Shown: in pieces, positions 10,183 to 19,807 of the stretch | How the letters are laid out: the number at the start of each line of letters is the position of its first letter | Numbering within the stretch: the first letter of the stretch is position 1 | The notes under the pieces: generated by a model | Databases searched by the model: none | Seen by the model: the letters and a program-made list of their open reading frames with translations, nothing else | What the model was told of the DNA's origin: nothing | Translations under genes and position numbers: made by a program | Assembly (NCBI GenBank): GCA_945285915.1 | Contig: CALYQL010000015.1 | Coordinates: 1-56,008, forward strand | DNA from: an uncultured Bartonella sp. | Lineage (GTDB): Bacteria > Pseudomonadota > Alphaproteobacteria > Rhizobiales > Rhizobiaceae | DNA length: 56,008 nt | Reading direction: 5' to 3'

Positions 10183-10231
10183 CAGTGGCAAGGAGAAAGA
10201 GGCGGTTGATAACTTAAGAGCCAAATCGCGA
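10183..10231 (+). pseudogene. Degraded copy of the last codons of alaS
   Basis: About 50 bp resembling the alaS 3' end (GCAAGG..GAAGAGGC..ACTTAAGAGC and a TAA stop), 271 bp downstream of the real one. It is only a tail fragment. Confidence 0.75.
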
Positions 10232-10250
10232 TAATATCAGTAGGTAAAAA

Positions 10251-10275
10251 AGCGGGCATAATAGCCCACTTTTTT
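10251..10275 (-). terminator. Rho-independent terminator of ndvA (second copy of the duplicated hairpin)
   Basis: AGCGGGC / GCCCACT stem. On the plus strand one pair is a C-A mismatch, but in the minus-strand transcript the same position is a G-U wobble, so the hairpin serves ndvA, whose stop lies 2 bp away. AAAAA at 10246-10250 gives the U-run on the minus strand. Confidence 0.7.
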
Positions 10276-10276
10276 A

Positions 10277-12115
10277 TTAGGACTTGGCTAAATTTTCAGG
10301 AAACTCAATAATATTGTCATTTTTGACATTAGCAGGCGCATGGTCAATAATAAGTCCGCCAGCTTTCAATAAAGCGGTAAACCGTCCACCTTTTTCGGCC
10401 AATTCGTCAAAGCTTCCTTGTTCAACAATGTGACCATGGTCCATAAACAGCACAATATCAGCATTCCGGACTGTGGATAAGCGGTGAGCTATGATGATGG
10501 TTGTACGGTTTTGACTGACTGTATCAATTGCTTCTTTTACGCGTGCTTCAGTTTCGACATCGAGAGCGCTTGTCGCTTCATCAAGCACAAGTATTGGAGA
10601 GTTTTTAAGCACTGCTCTGGCAATTGCTAACCTTTGGCGTTCGCCACCTGAAAGTAGTGAGCCACGTTCGCCAACTTTGGTATCGTAACCATTGCTTTTT
10701 GCCATAATAAAGTCTGTTGCAGCTGCAGCTTTTGCGGCCTCATAGAGTTCATCTTCAGAAGCATCGGGACGGCCTATGCTGATGTTTTCTCTAATTGTAC
10801 GGTTAAACAGTCCTGCATCTTGAAAAACTGTTGCCATAGCGTGACGAAGTGACTCACGGTTGACTGTTCTTGTATCAACACCGTCAATTGTAATGTGTCC
10901 TGCTGCAGGATCATAAATGCGCTGCAATAGATTTATGAGTGTTGTTTTACCTGCGCCTGTAGGACCAACAATAGCAGCGGTTTGCCCTGGTTTAATATCA
11001 AAGCAGATATCGTATACGCCTTGGCCTGTGTTGGAAAACTCATAAGTTACATGATCAAAGCAAATTTCGCCTTTGACATTTGTCAGCGATGGAAGGTTCG
11101 TTGGTTCGGCGGCCGCTATAGTAGAATCCATCATTTCATAGAAAGCATCCAACCTTGCTCGGTTAGAACCAATAAGATTGATAAAATTACTAATCTGGTC
11201 GAGTTGCCCTATCATCATCTGTGAGAAAAATACGAATGCGACAACGTCACCGATATTAAGAATGCCTTTGCTGACAAGATATGCCCCGAGCACGATAACA
11301 ACGATAACCGTAATCGTGGACGCCATACGGTTAAGACCGGCAGCAAGAGCCCACCAGTTTAAAACTGGATATTGTGCTTTGAGTACATTTTGTGTGTTTC
11401 TTTTTACACGAGCACTTTCCTCGTCACCGCGATTATAGCTCTGCACAACGGAAACATTGGAAATAGAATCAGTGACATGCTCAAATAATTCAAGGTGGTA
11501 TTTCTCGACAGATTCTTGCCCATTTTTAGTTTTTGACATCACCAAACGAGCAATCATGACATAAATAATACCAAGCGACACCAATACAATTGACAAACGG
11601 TAATCTGTCCAGATGGCAACGGTTAGCAGGATGACAAGCTGGATCATTGAAGCGAGATGTTGTCGCATGAATTCCAGCCACATTGTGAACATGGATTCAC
11701 AAGCACGCAGCATCGTGTGTAAGGCATTAGAGGTGCCAATTTTTTGGTGCCATGACAAAGGCATATTAATAATGCGCTGATACGCTTCGCTTAGAACCCC
11801 TAAACGCCTGCGATGTGCCAGCCTATCGGCACCGCGGTCCACCATGACAGTCGCAATAATGCTGAACATACCAAGACCGGTCCATAGAGCGAGATAGGGA
11901 ATAACATTGGTAAAAGCGTCACCTGCAGAAAATGTCGTGCCTTGCGAAACGGCTTGGGCGGTTGATGACAAGTCATCAACAATCCAACCAAAAATCTTAG
12001 GGATAAAAACCTGAATTGCTGCCATCGCAATATTGGCTGCGCAAATGATGAAGACAGTCTTCTTTTCTGTCATCAAGTAGCTGACTGCGCGAGTGTAAGT
12101 TTTAAACAGCGACAC
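10277..12115 (-). CDS. ndvA: Cyclic beta-(1,2)-glucan export ATP-binding/permease protein
   Basis: Inner-membrane ABC exporter half-transporter that moves cyclic beta-1,2-glucan to the periplasm, as NdvA/ChvA does in rhizobia and Brucella. 612 residues: a transmembrane domain of about six helices (roughly 20-320) followed by an ATPase domain. Walker A is GPTGAGKT (384-391), the signature is LSGGE (488-492) and Walker B is ILVLDE (508-513). Family-specific blocks include RGADRLAHRRRLGV, WHQKIGTSNALHT and NWWALAAGLNRMAS, which I recognise from Brucella NdvA. The glucan synthase gene ndvB is not in the window. The 3' end is duplicated just downstream. Confidence 0.93.
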   Translation of the reverse strand: MSLFKTYTRAVSYLMTEKKTVFIICAANIAMAAIQVFIPKIFGWIVDDLSSTAQAVSQGTTFSAGDAFTNVIPYLALWTGLGMFSIIATVMVDRGADRLAHRRRLGVLSEAYQRIINMPLSWHQKIGTSNALHTMLRACESMFTMWLEFMRQHLASMIQLVILLTVAIWTDYRLSIVLVSLGIIYVMIARLVMSKTKNGQESVEKYHLELFEHVTDSISNVSVVQSYNRGDEESARVKRNTQNVLKAQYPVLNWWALAAGLNRMASTITVIVVIVLGAYLVSKGILNIGDVVAFVFFSQMMIGQLDQISNFINLIGSNRARLDAFYEMMDSTIAAAEPTNLPSLTNVKGEICFDHVTYEFSNTGQGVYDICFDIKPGQTAAIVGPTGAGKTTLINLLQRIYDPAAGHITIDGVDTRTVNRESLRHAMATVFQDAGLFNRTIRENISIGRPDASEDELYEAAKAAAATDFIMAKSNGYDTKVGERGSLLSGGERQRLAIARAVLKNSPILVLDEATSALDVETEARVKEAIDTVSQNRTTIIIAHRLSTVRNADIVLFMDHGHIVEQGSFDELAEKGGRFTALLKAGGLIIDHAPANVKNDNIIEFPENLAKS

Positions 12116-12315
12116 GCTGATACCTCCGATGTCACAATTGTCCCAAGGGGATTATTCACAAAACTTATCAGATCTTTATATTGTTTATGTAATATAAGCT
12201 ACTGTTAGATTTATGACGGTATAAGGCACTTTTCGCAACTGATTGTAACGGAGTGTGATAAAGCATATCGCTTTTGCCTTTTGTAAATGTTAGACGGTGC
12301 GCCAAGGAGATTATA

Positions 12316-13299
12316 ATGGCTGGTGTTGAAATAAAAAAAGTAGATGCAGATGAACACAGCATGCGCATCGATCGTTGGTTTAAGGTACATTATCCGGGAT
12401 TGGGCTTTGGCCATTTACAAAAATTATTGCGTTCGGGACAGATACGTGTTGATGGCGGCAGGGTCAAATCCGATACGCGGTTGGAACAGGGACAATCCAT
12501 TCGTGTTCCACCTTTGCCAGTCGATGAAAAGGGGACTGTTCCGCTAACGGGAAAGACAATTCGAGGACAGGATGATTCTGATGTTCTTCGTCAAATGCTG
12601 CTTTATGAAGATGAAAAGATATTCGTCTTTAATAAACCGGCAGGTCTCGCAGTGCAGGGCGGTTCTGGGGTAAATAGGCATGTGGACGGTATGCTTGAAG
12701 TTTGGCGCAACAAAAAAGGTGAAAAACCCCGTTTGGTTCATAGACTCGACAGAGATACATCAGGCGTGCTTGTTGTTGCGCGGACTAGGGGGGCGGCACA
12801 ATCCCTGACGGCAGCCTTTAGAGAACGAGAGACGAAGAAGACTTATTGGGCGCTGGTTCGTGGCGTACCAAAAAAACGTGAAGACAAAATCTCTACATGG
12901 CTGGTCAAGGAAGCAACACCAGACGGAGATAAGATGCGAGTCTGCCAGCACGGCGAACCGGATTCCGATCATGCTGTATCCCACTATAGAGTGATCGATA
13001 CGCGAGGACAGATCTTATCTTGGCTAGAGATGGAACCTTATACAGGGCGTACCCATCAATTGCGTGTACATGCGGCCTATATCGATCATCCGATTATCGG
13101 CGATCCTAAATATTTTTTCGCTGATACCAACTGGCAATTACCAGGGGGAATACAAAACAGATTGCATTTGCATGCAAGGCGCATTCGCATTCCGAAACCT
13201 ACAGGTGGTATATTGGATATTGTTGCGCCACTTCCACCGCACATGGTGCAGAGCTTTAATCTATTAGCCTTCGATGAAGCTGATGGAGATCAGGATTAA
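12316..13299 (+). CDS. rluC: RluC/RluD-family ribosomal large-subunit pseudouridine synthase
   Basis: Converts uridine to pseudouridine in 23S rRNA. 327 residues: an S4 RNA-binding domain (about 15-75, with LQKLLRSGQIRVDGGRVK) then the catalytic domain with HRLDRDTSG, where Asp145 is the nucleophile, and GRTHQLRVH. The frame is open to 12274, but AAGGAG at 12304-12309 sits seven bases before the ATG at 12316. It heads a tightly overlapping operon: its TAA shares one base with the ATG of the HAD hydrolase gene. RluC is the best fit by length and S4 domain; the exact target uridines are inferred. Confidence 0.88.
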   Translation: MAGVEIKKVDADEHSMRIDRWFKVHYPGLGFGHLQKLLRSGQIRVDGGRVKSDTRLEQGQSIRVPPLPVDEKGTVPLTGKTIRGQDDSDVLRQMLLYEDEKIFVFNKPAGLAVQGGSGVNRHVDGMLEVWRNKKGEKPRLVHRLDRDTSGVLVVARTRGAAQSLTAAFRERETKKTYWALVRGVPKKREDKISTWLVKEATPDGDKMRVCQHGEPDSDHAVSHYRVIDTRGQILSWLEMEPYTGRTHQLRVHAAYIDHPIIGDPKYFFADTNWQLPGGIQNRLHLHARRIRIPKPTGGILDIVAPLPPHMVQSFNLLAFDEADGDQD

Positions 13300-13973
13300 T
13301 GCAACAGAAATTGCGGCTTGTGCTGTTTGATTGTGATGGAACTTTGGTTGATAGTGCGTTGGTCATACAAAACGCTATGAATAATGTGTTCGACAAATTT
13401 TCTTATAAAACGCCAAGTTTTGATGAGATACGGAATATTATTGGTCTGTCATTGGATGTCGCAATCTCTCGCCTATTACAACGTCCTGTTGATGACGAAA
13501 TTAACGCTATGGTTAGCAGTTTCAAACAAAACTTCTCGAATAGAATTGACGATATACCACTGCAAGAACCGCTTTTTCCGGGTATCAGCGATCTGTTAGC
13601 AAAACTGGAACTCAGGGAAGACCTCCTGCTTGGTGTGGTTACGGGAAAGTCTCGCCGTGGTATTGATAAAATATGCGATGCTTACAAATTGAAGTGCTTT
13701 GTCACACTTAAGACAGCAGATGATTGCCCGTCGAAACCAAATCCGGCAATGGTATTGGAAAGTTGTAGCGAAACAGGGGTTTTGCCCGCTGATACTTATG
13801 TGGTTGGTGATACCCTATATGATATGCAAATGGCAAAACAGGCGGGCGCAAGAGCCATAGGTGTATCTTGGGGATATCATACGACAGATGCATTAAAGCA
13901 AGCTGGAGCTGAAGTCGTTTTAAATGAGCCAGTAAAACTGTTATATTTATTGGGAATAGAAGACAATGCGTGA
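13299..13973 (+). CDS. HAD-superfamily (subfamily IA) hydrolase, phosphoglycolate-phosphatase-like
   Basis: A small-molecule phosphatase of the haloacid dehalogenase superfamily, 224 residues. Motif I is LFDCDGTLVDS with the nucleophile/acid pair Asp11 and Asp13; motif II is VVTGKS; motif IV is VVGDTLYDMQMAKQAGA; a four-helix cap lies at about 20-85. The substrate cannot be read from sequence. Its start overlaps the rluC stop and its end overlaps the ATP12 gene by 8 bp, so the three genes are translated from one message; this order is common in Rhizobiales. Confidence 0.88.
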   Translation: MQQKLRLVLFDCDGTLVDSALVIQNAMNNVFDKFSYKTPSFDEIRNIIGLSLDVAISRLLQRPVDDEINAMVSSFKQNFSNRIDDIPLQEPLFPGISDLLAKLELREDLLLGVVTGKSRRGIDKICDAYKLKCFVTLKTADDCPSKPNPAMVLESCSETGVLPADTYVVGDTLYDMQMAKQAGARAIGVSWGYHTTDALKQAGAEVVLNEPVKLLYLLGIEDNA

Positions 13974-14763
13974 AATTCTTGAAAATCTTGACACGGATAA
14001 TGAAGATTACGATCCAATAAAAAAAGCACAAATATTAGCAAAAAGGGAATTACCTAAAAAGTTCTATCAGTTGGCTGATGTCACGGAGAAAGAAAACGGG
14101 TTTGCTGTCGTATTGGATGGAAAGGTCGTAAAAACGCCTGCACGCAATGAGTTGGTGTTACCTAACCACGAGTTGGCACAACTTGTAGTGGACGAATTCA
14201 ATTTACAGAATGTGGTGATTGATCCTGCGAAAATGCCGGTAACGCGGCTTGCCAATACAATCTTGGACAGTATTGCAGCCAATCCTGATGCAGTACGCGA
14301 TGATATAAAAAACTTTATTGCCCATGATATGTTATTCTATCGGGCGGATACACCACGAGAATTGGCAGACAGACAAAACACACAATGGAATCCCATATTG
14401 GATTGGGCGCACAAAAAGTTCAACGCGCCTTTTATATTAACAGAAGGTGTAATTCACATTGAGCAGCCGAAATCTTCGCTCCAATCGATCGGCAATTTTT
14501 TGGATAAAATCTCATCACCCTACAGTCTTGCTGCTCTCCATTCGATGACAACGTTGAGTGGTTCTGCTCTGTTGGCATTGGCAGTGTTCTGCAAGGAAAT
14601 TGATCTCGATAATGCTTGGAAATTAGCGCATCTGGATGAAGATTGGACCATTGAGCATTGGGGTGAAGATCGCGAAGCGCTTAGCCGAAGAGAATATTAC
14701 AAAACAAATTTTGATGCAGCTGCTGCGATCGTTGCAGCGATTAATGAGAATATTCCACAATGA
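13966..14763 (+). CDS. ATP12-family F1-ATPase assembly chaperone
   Basis: Homologue of mitochondrial Atp12, which binds the alpha subunit during F1-ATP synthase assembly; in bacteria it is found mainly in alphaproteobacteria. 265 residues. Family landmarks are the N-terminal KKFY block, GFAVVLDGKVVKTPARN, the MPVTRLANT segment, FYRADTPREL and the C-terminal DWTIEHWGED. It starts inside the last codons of the HAD gene, so it is the third member of the rluC operon. Function is inferred from the family. Confidence 0.9.
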   Translation: MREILENLDTDNEDYDPIKKAQILAKRELPKKFYQLADVTEKENGFAVVLDGKVVKTPARNELVLPNHELAQLVVDEFNLQNVVIDPAKMPVTRLANTILDSIAANPDAVRDDIKNFIAHDMLFYRADTPRELADRQNTQWNPILDWAHKKFNAPFILTEGVIHIEQPKSSLQSIGNFLDKISSPYSLAALHSMTTLSGSALLALAVFCKEIDLDNAWKLAHLDEDWTIEHWGEDREALSRREYYKTNFDAAAAIVAAINENIPQ

Positions 14764-14860
14764 ACATTGTTTATCTATTCAAATCGCTTATCTAAAAGGA
14801 GACCTTTGTACTGGTTTATATATAATCGGTCGGGTGCTTTAGTTCGAGGAGAATGTTTTT

Positions 14861-15286
14861 ATGATGAATGTAATTTATAAAACAGCTGCAACCGCACATG
14901 GTGGAAGAGAAGGTAATGTTCGTTCGGATGATGGCGCACTTGATGCTGTTCTCGTAAAACCACGTGAAATGGGTGGCAACGGCACAGTTGGACTTAATCC
15001 TGAAACTTTATTTGCGGCAGGTTATGCCGCCTGCTTTGAATCTGCCACAAGATTTGCCGCGTCAAAAGCTGGACTTAAAGTTTTAGATGGAAGTTTTGTT
15101 AAGGCTGAAGTTGAAATCGGACCAAGAAAAGAGGGCGGTTTCGAGCTTGCTGTTGTGTTAAACGTTCATATGGAAGGCTTGGATAAGCAGCAAACCGAAA
15201 TGGTTGCCCAGACTGCACATAATGAAATTTGTCCATATTCACATGCAACACGTGGCAATATAAACGTTACATTGAATATCATCTAA
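14861..15286 (+). CDS. ohr: Organic hydroperoxide resistance protein (Ohr, OsmC family)
   Basis: Thiol peroxidase that reduces organic and lipid hydroperoxides using lipoyl or dithiol reductants. 141 residues. The two redox cysteines are Cys58 (YAACFESA) and Cys124 (EICPYSHATRGN), the latter in the Ohr signature. The start has GAGGAG about nine bases upstream; a second ATG directly follows the first, so the mature start may be one codon later. No OhrR-type regulator is seen next to it. It lies about 100 bp after the ATP12 gene and is probably transcribed on its own. Confidence 0.93.
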   Translation: MMNVIYKTAATAHGGREGNVRSDDGALDAVLVKPREMGGNGTVGLNPETLFAAGYAACFESATRFAASKAGLKVLDGSFVKAEVEIGPRKEGGFELAVVLNVHMEGLDKQQTEMVAQTAHNEICPYSHATRGNINVTLNII

Positions 15287-15366
15287 GATAGAAAGCCGCC
15301 CAATCCTAAGTTTTTCAATCGGACTATTGATTGGAAGAGCCATGGGGCTTTCCACTTTATATTTTT

Positions 15367-15414
15367 ACGCCTGCCTCAAGGAATTATCCTCCTAAATAAA
15401 GAGACAGGCGTTTT
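15367..15414 (+). terminator. Hairpin terminator between convergent ohr and the secreted-protein gene
   Basis: ACGCCTG / CAGGCGT arms extended by CTC/GAG across one mismatch, followed by TTTT on the plus strand. An ATTTTT stretch precedes the left arm. It probably terminates ohr. Confidence 0.6.
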
Positions 15415-15437
15415 ATCGATCCGATTAAATTGTCGGG

Positions 15438-15983
15438 TTAATTTACGTTGGATACTTCTGGCATACTTAATTTAATTTTTTCAAAGCCCGGAAATAATTC
15501 TGTCATGGTGCTTAAAGTCGTGGCATCGTCTCCTCTTACGAAATACCATTGATTATTATCCAAAATCGCAACCAACTCACCTTTAACACGCTTTTTGTCT
15601 TGGTTATTGGCTGTGATAATAAATTCTGATGGAATAACAAAATAAGGTGTACCATCATTAAATTCGCCAGAGCGTTTTCGAGACTGGGATATCGTAATTT
15701 TGTCGACCTTATATGTAGCGGCCAATTGTTTCATTTGATCTACCATTATCTGGCGAAACTGGTCTTTTGAAACTTTGGATTGTTCAGCAAGTTTTTCGAG
15801 AATGCGTGGTGGAATTGCGTTTAATACCACATCGAAATTTGCAGTTTGAAGCGCCGTTGCATAGGCTTGTGTTGAATCCGATAATAATTTGATTTCTGCA
15901 TTTGTGGCTGGCCGTGCATTAGCCGCAATACCAGTACCAGCAAGAAGTGAGAAACTTAAAAAAAGGGAATAAATGCGTCGCAT
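15438..15983 (-). CDS. Secreted protein of unknown function
   Basis: 181 residues with a clear Sec signal peptide (MRRIYSLF, hydrophobic core, probable cleavage after ANA at residue 23), so a periplasmic or secreted product. The mature part is mixed alpha/beta: an amphipathic helical region (about 28-95) and then beta-rich segments such as ELVAILDNNQWYFVRGDD, which resembles NTF2-like or DUF4864-like periplasmic folds. No catalytic motif was recognised and I cannot assign a function. It lies downstream of glnA on the same strand but is separated from it by a strong terminator. Confidence 0.75.
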   Translation of the reverse strand: MRRIYSLFLSFSLLAGTGIAANARPATNAEIKLLSDSTQAYATALQTANFDVVLNAIPPRILEKLAEQSKVSKDQFRQIMVDQMKQLAATYKVDKITISQSRKRSGEFNDGTPYFVIPSEFIITANNQDKKRVKGELVAILDNNQWYFVRGDDATTLSTMTELFPGFEKIKLSMPEVSNVN

Positions 15984-16075
15984 GTGCTACCTTCAATAAC
16001 TGACATTTCGCGTGTATCGAAAGCCCATGCTAGAAGCAAAGAATGACATGAAAAAGGCAATTTTTGCATATGCAC

Positions 16076-16097
16076 AAAAAAGGGGGCCGAAGCCCCC
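16076..16097 (-). terminator. Rho-independent terminator after glnA
   Basis: A perfect GGGGGC / GCCCCC stem closed by a four-base loop, followed by a T-run in the minus-strand transcript. It ends the glnB-glnA unit 13 bp after the glnA stop. Confidence 0.92.
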
Positions 16098-16109
16098 AGA
16101 TTTATTTTA

Positions 16110-17519
16110 TTAGACTGAATAATACATATCGAATTCAACTGGATGCGGGGTCATTTCGTAACGCATAACTTCCTGCATTTTCAATTCGATGAAAGAATCG
16201 ATCTGATCATCATCAAATACATCGCCAGCCTTCAAGAAGGCGCGGTCTTTATCCAATTCTTGTAGAGCTTCACGCAAGCTACCGGATACGGTAGGAATTT
16301 TCTTCAATTCTTTTGGAGGAAGATCATAAAGATCCTTATCCATTGCTTCGCCTGGATGGATTTTGTTTTTAATACCATCAAGACCAGCCATCAAAATGGC
16401 AGAGAAGCCAAGATAAGGATTGGCTGTTGCGTCAGGGAAGCGGATTTCCACACGTTTTGAATTTGGTGAAGAACCGAAAGGAATACGGCAAGAGGCCGAG
16501 CGGTTACGTGCTGAATAGGCAAGTAATACAGGTGCTTCATAACCAGGAACAAGACGCTTGTATGAGTTTGTTGATGGGTTGGTAAATGCGTTGATTGCTT
16601 TGGCGTGTTTAATAATACCACCAATGAAGAATAAGCATGTCTCTGAAAGTCCAGCATATTCATTGCCAGCAAATGTTGGTTTACCGTCTTTCCATATTGA
16701 CATGTGAACATGCATTCCCGATCCATTATCACCGAAAATTGGTTTCGGCATGAATGTAGCGGTTTTTCCATATGTGTTGGCAACTTGATGCACAGCATAT
16801 TTGAAAATTTGCATCTTGTCGGCTTCGCGAACAAGCGTATCAAAACGAATACCAAGCTCATGTTGGGCAGCAGCAACTTCGTGGTGATGTTTTTCAACAC
16901 GAACACCCATATCGGTGAGAGCAGTCAACATTTCAGAGCGAATGTCTTGGCAAGAATCGATTGGAGGAACAGGGAAGTAGCCACCTTTTACACGTGGACG
17001 ATGGCCAAGATTGCCTGTTTCGTATTCTGTGTCATCATTTGATGGCAATTCGCTAGAATCAAGTTTGAAACCTGTATTGTATGGATCCACTTTGTAACGA
17101 ACATCATCAAAAATAAAGAATTCAGCTTCTGGGCCAACATTGACAGTATCGCCGATACCCAATGACTTCAAATAAGCTTCAGCTTTTTTAGCTGTCGAAC
17201 GTGGATCACGATTATAGGATTCACCTGAAATAGGATCGAGCACATCGCACAGTAAAACAAGTGTTGATTGAGCGAAAAAAGGATCAATGTGGGCGGTTGT
17301 TGGATCTGGCATGAGAACCATGTCCGATTCATTGATAGCTTTCCAACCAGCGATTGAAGATCCGTCAAACATAACGCCGTCAGCAAATGTATCCTCGCTG
17401 ATTTCAGCAATATCCATCGTTACATGCTGTAGTTTGCCCTTTGGATCACTAAAACGTAGATCGACAAAGCGAATGTCGTTGTCCTTTATTTGTTTCAGGA
17501 CATCTGATGCAGTTGTCAT
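16110..17519 (-). CDS. glnA: Glutamine synthetase type I
   Basis: ATP-dependent synthesis of glutamine from glutamate and ammonium; forms a dodecamer in the cytosol. 469 residues, the normal GSI-beta length. Landmarks are the N-terminal loop with Asp52-Gly-Ser-Ser, VGPEAEFF (129-135), [16 protein letters not shown] (259-274), NRSASCRIP (339-347) and Tyr398 in the NLYDLPP-type motif, the site adenylylated by GlnE in this class. glnB lies 79 bp upstream on the same strand, so they form a glnB-glnA operon, with activity set by PII and GlnE and transcription likely by NtrC and sigma54. Confidence 0.97.
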   Translation of the reverse strand: MTTASDVLKQIKDNDIRFVDLRFSDPKGKLQHVTMDIAEISEDTFADGVMFDGSSIAGWKAINESDMVLMPDPTTAHIDPFFAQSTLVLLCDVLDPISGESYNRDPRSTAKKAEAYLKSLGIGDTVNVGPEAEFFIFDDVRYKVDPYNTGFKLDSSELPSNDDTEYETGNLGHRPRVKGGYFPVPPIDSCQDIRSEMLTALTDMGVRVEKHHHEVAAAQHELGIRFDTLVREADKMQIFKYAVHQVANTYGKTATFMPKPIFGDNGSGMHVHMSIWKDGKPTFAGNEYAGLSETCLFFIGGIIKHAKAINAFTNPSTNSYKRLVPGYEAPVLLAYSARNRSASCRIPFGSSPNSKRVEIRFPDATANPYLGFSAILMAGLDGIKNKIHPGEAMDKDLYDLPPKELKKIPTVSGSLREALQELDKDRAFLKAGDVFDDDQIDSFIELKMQEVMRYEMTPHPVEFDMYYSV

Positions 17520-17598
17520 ATTATATTTCCTTATTAAACTAAGATAACCATTACATAGAATGAAATAATTTCAAGCTTAGATATTCAGACTGACTAAT

Positions 17599-18024
<426 letters not shown>

Positions 18025-18137
18025 TTAAAAAAAATGCAAAATAATGAACAATTCAATATATTGATTGTTAATATTCACTAACAAATAATGAAAAACAATA
18101 TAATCTCGTTGTGAAAGCGTTTTGTGGTGGTTGTATT

Positions 18138-19685
18138 ATGAGCGATTTGATTAAAAAATATGCAACTAATAGGTTGTGTGATAGTGATCTTCCATTCGAG
18201 TTGCTCACGCCAAAAGAAATGGGAAAGGCCGATCAATTAGCGGTCATAAACGGAGGGTATGAAAGCTATCGTTTGATGTTAAATGCGGCACAGGCGGTAG
18301 GAAATGTCATTTTAGAAAAATACCAGAATGCGCAACGTGTTGCTGTCATCTGCGGACCAGGTAATAATGGTGGTGATGGTTATGCTGTTGCTGAATTTTT
18401 GAAGACGAGAGGATATCAAGCAATATGCTTTTCTTTTGGTCAACCTCGTATTGGCAGTGATGCACATAAAGCATTTGTAGATTGGAGCGGTGCAACGCTC
18501 AATATTGATGCGCTGGTTTTTAGTGAATTCGATCTCATTGTTGATGCGCTTTATGGGGCAGGGCTTGATCGTGGTCTCGACGAGAAAACAAAAGCTTTGG
18601 TGAAAAAGATAAATGCATCTGGAGTGCCTGTTATTGCGATTGATTTACCATCTGGTATTTTGGGGAGCGATGGCTTGGTTCATACAGTTGCCGTCAACGC
18701 AACCTATACGGTGACTTTTTTCAGGCTGAAACCAGGGCATGTCTGTTATCCCGCAAGAGCGTATTGTGGAGATATTATTTTGCGAGATATTGGCATAAAG
18801 CCCGATGTGTTGAAGGATATCTGTCCCAATACTAGCGTGAATTTGCCAAAAATGTGGCTGAGTGATTGGCCCGTTCTTGAATATGATATGCATAAATATA
18901 GTAAAGGGCATGTTGCTGTTTTTTCTGGTCCAGCAATAATGACAGGTGCTGCTCGGTTAGCGGCATATGCCGCAGCACGTAGCGGAGCAGGTCTTGTCAC
19001 AATTCTTTCACCGCAAGACGCTTTGTCCGTTCATGAAAGTCATCTTACAAGCGTCATGTTAAAAGAAATGGGGTCAGACGCAAATGTGCTGTCTTTTTTT
19101 CAGCAAAGAAAAGTAAAAACGGCAGTGCTTGGACCTGGTTTTGGGGCGATGGATAGAGCTTTTACTCTCATTAAAACCATTCTTACAAAGCAGGATTGTA
19201 TCGAGACAATCGTGCTTGATGCCGACGCATTAACGGCTATAGCCAACAAAACTGATGAAATATTCGAGCTTATCAGGCAGTCGACGGTGAAAGTTGTATT
19301 AACCCCGCATGAAGGTGAATTTAGACGCATTTTTCCTGACATTGCATCAAAGTCGAATTATCCCCGTATTGATAAAGCGCGGGAAGCAGCCTTAAAAAGT
19401 GGGGCAATTGTTGTTTATAAGGGTGCTGATAGCATGATAGCATCACCTGACGGTCGATTATCTATAACAGTTAACGGTACACCATTTTTAGCAACTGCCG
19501 GCTCTGGCGACGTTCTCTCAGGAATATTGGGAGGTCTTTTGGTACAAGATATGCCGGCGTATGAGGCTGTATGTGCAGGTAACTGGATACATGCAGAATG
19601 TGGGCGACAGGCTGGCATTGGGGCAATAGCCGATGATTTGATAGTGCAAATCCCGTCAATATTGCAGAATTTGCTATGTGGCTAA
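18138..19685 (+). CDS. nnr: Bifunctional NAD(P)H-hydrate epimerase / ADP-dependent (S)-NAD(P)H-hydrate dehydratase
   Basis: Repairs hydrated NADH and NADPH. The N-terminal YjeF_N epimerase domain (about 1-210) contains LLTPKEMGKAD, the nucleotide-binding block CGPGNNGGDGY and AIDLPSG; the C-terminal ribokinase-like dehydratase (about 225-515) contains KYSKGHVAV, LTPHEGEF and GSGDVLSGILGG. The frame opens with a GTG at 18111; the ATG at 18138 (MSDLIKKY) is preferred because GGTGG lies upstream and the extra nine residues are not family-like. Either start is possible. In many Rhizobiales this gene sits beside glnB, as here. Confidence 0.92.
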   Translation: MSDLIKKYATNRLCDSDLPFELLTPKEMGKADQLAVINGGYESYRLMLNAAQAVGNVILEKYQNAQRVAVICGPGNNGGDGYAVAEFLKTRGYQAICFSFGQPRIGSDAHKAFVDWSGATLNIDALVFSEFDLIVDALYGAGLDRGLDEKTKALVKKINASGVPVIAIDLPSGILGSDGLVHTVAVNATYTVTFFRLKPGHVCYPARAYCGDIILRDIGIKPDVLKDICPNTSVNLPKMWLSDWPVLEYDMHKYSKGHVAVFSGPAIMTGAARLAAYAAARSGAGLVTILSPQDALSVHESHLTSVMLKEMGSDANVLSFFQQRKVKTAVLGPGFGAMDRAFTLIKTILTKQDCIETIVLDADALTAIANKTDEIFELIRQSTVKVVLTPHEGEFRRIFPDIASKSNYPRIDKAREAALKSGAIVVYKGADSMIASPDGRLSITVNGTPFLATAGSGDVLSGILGGLLVQDMPAYEAVCAGNWIHAECGRQAGIGAIADDLIVQIPSILQNLLCG

Positions 19686-19807
19686 ATTGTCACGTTATAA
19701 AGTTAGATTATAAGACCGTCTTTTTTTGCCTTCCATTATGCGCAAACTGACGCATATCATGGAACAAATCATAAATTCTCTAAATCACCCCGCATGGAGT
19801 TTTTAGC

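Larger units (their letters stand above)
9912..10455. repeat. Diverged tandem duplication, 271 bp period, spanning alaS 3' end, terminator and ndvA 3' end
   Basis: Two head-to-tail units can be aligned by eye. ACTTAAGAGC at 9941 recurs at 10212, and CCGCCAGCTTTCAATAAA at 10085 recurs at 10356, both offset by exactly 271. Unit 1 (about 9912-10182) holds the real alaS end, its terminator and a degraded ndvA end. Unit 2 (about 10183-10455) holds a degraded alaS end, a second terminator and the real ndvA end. Substitutions are scattered and there are a few indels, so the duplication is not recent. Confidence 0.88.

Noticed and set aside
10014-10231. Insertion-sequence remnant between alaS and ndvA
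   Set aside because: All of the sequence is explained by a tandem duplication of the flanking gene ends; no transposase or terminal repeats.
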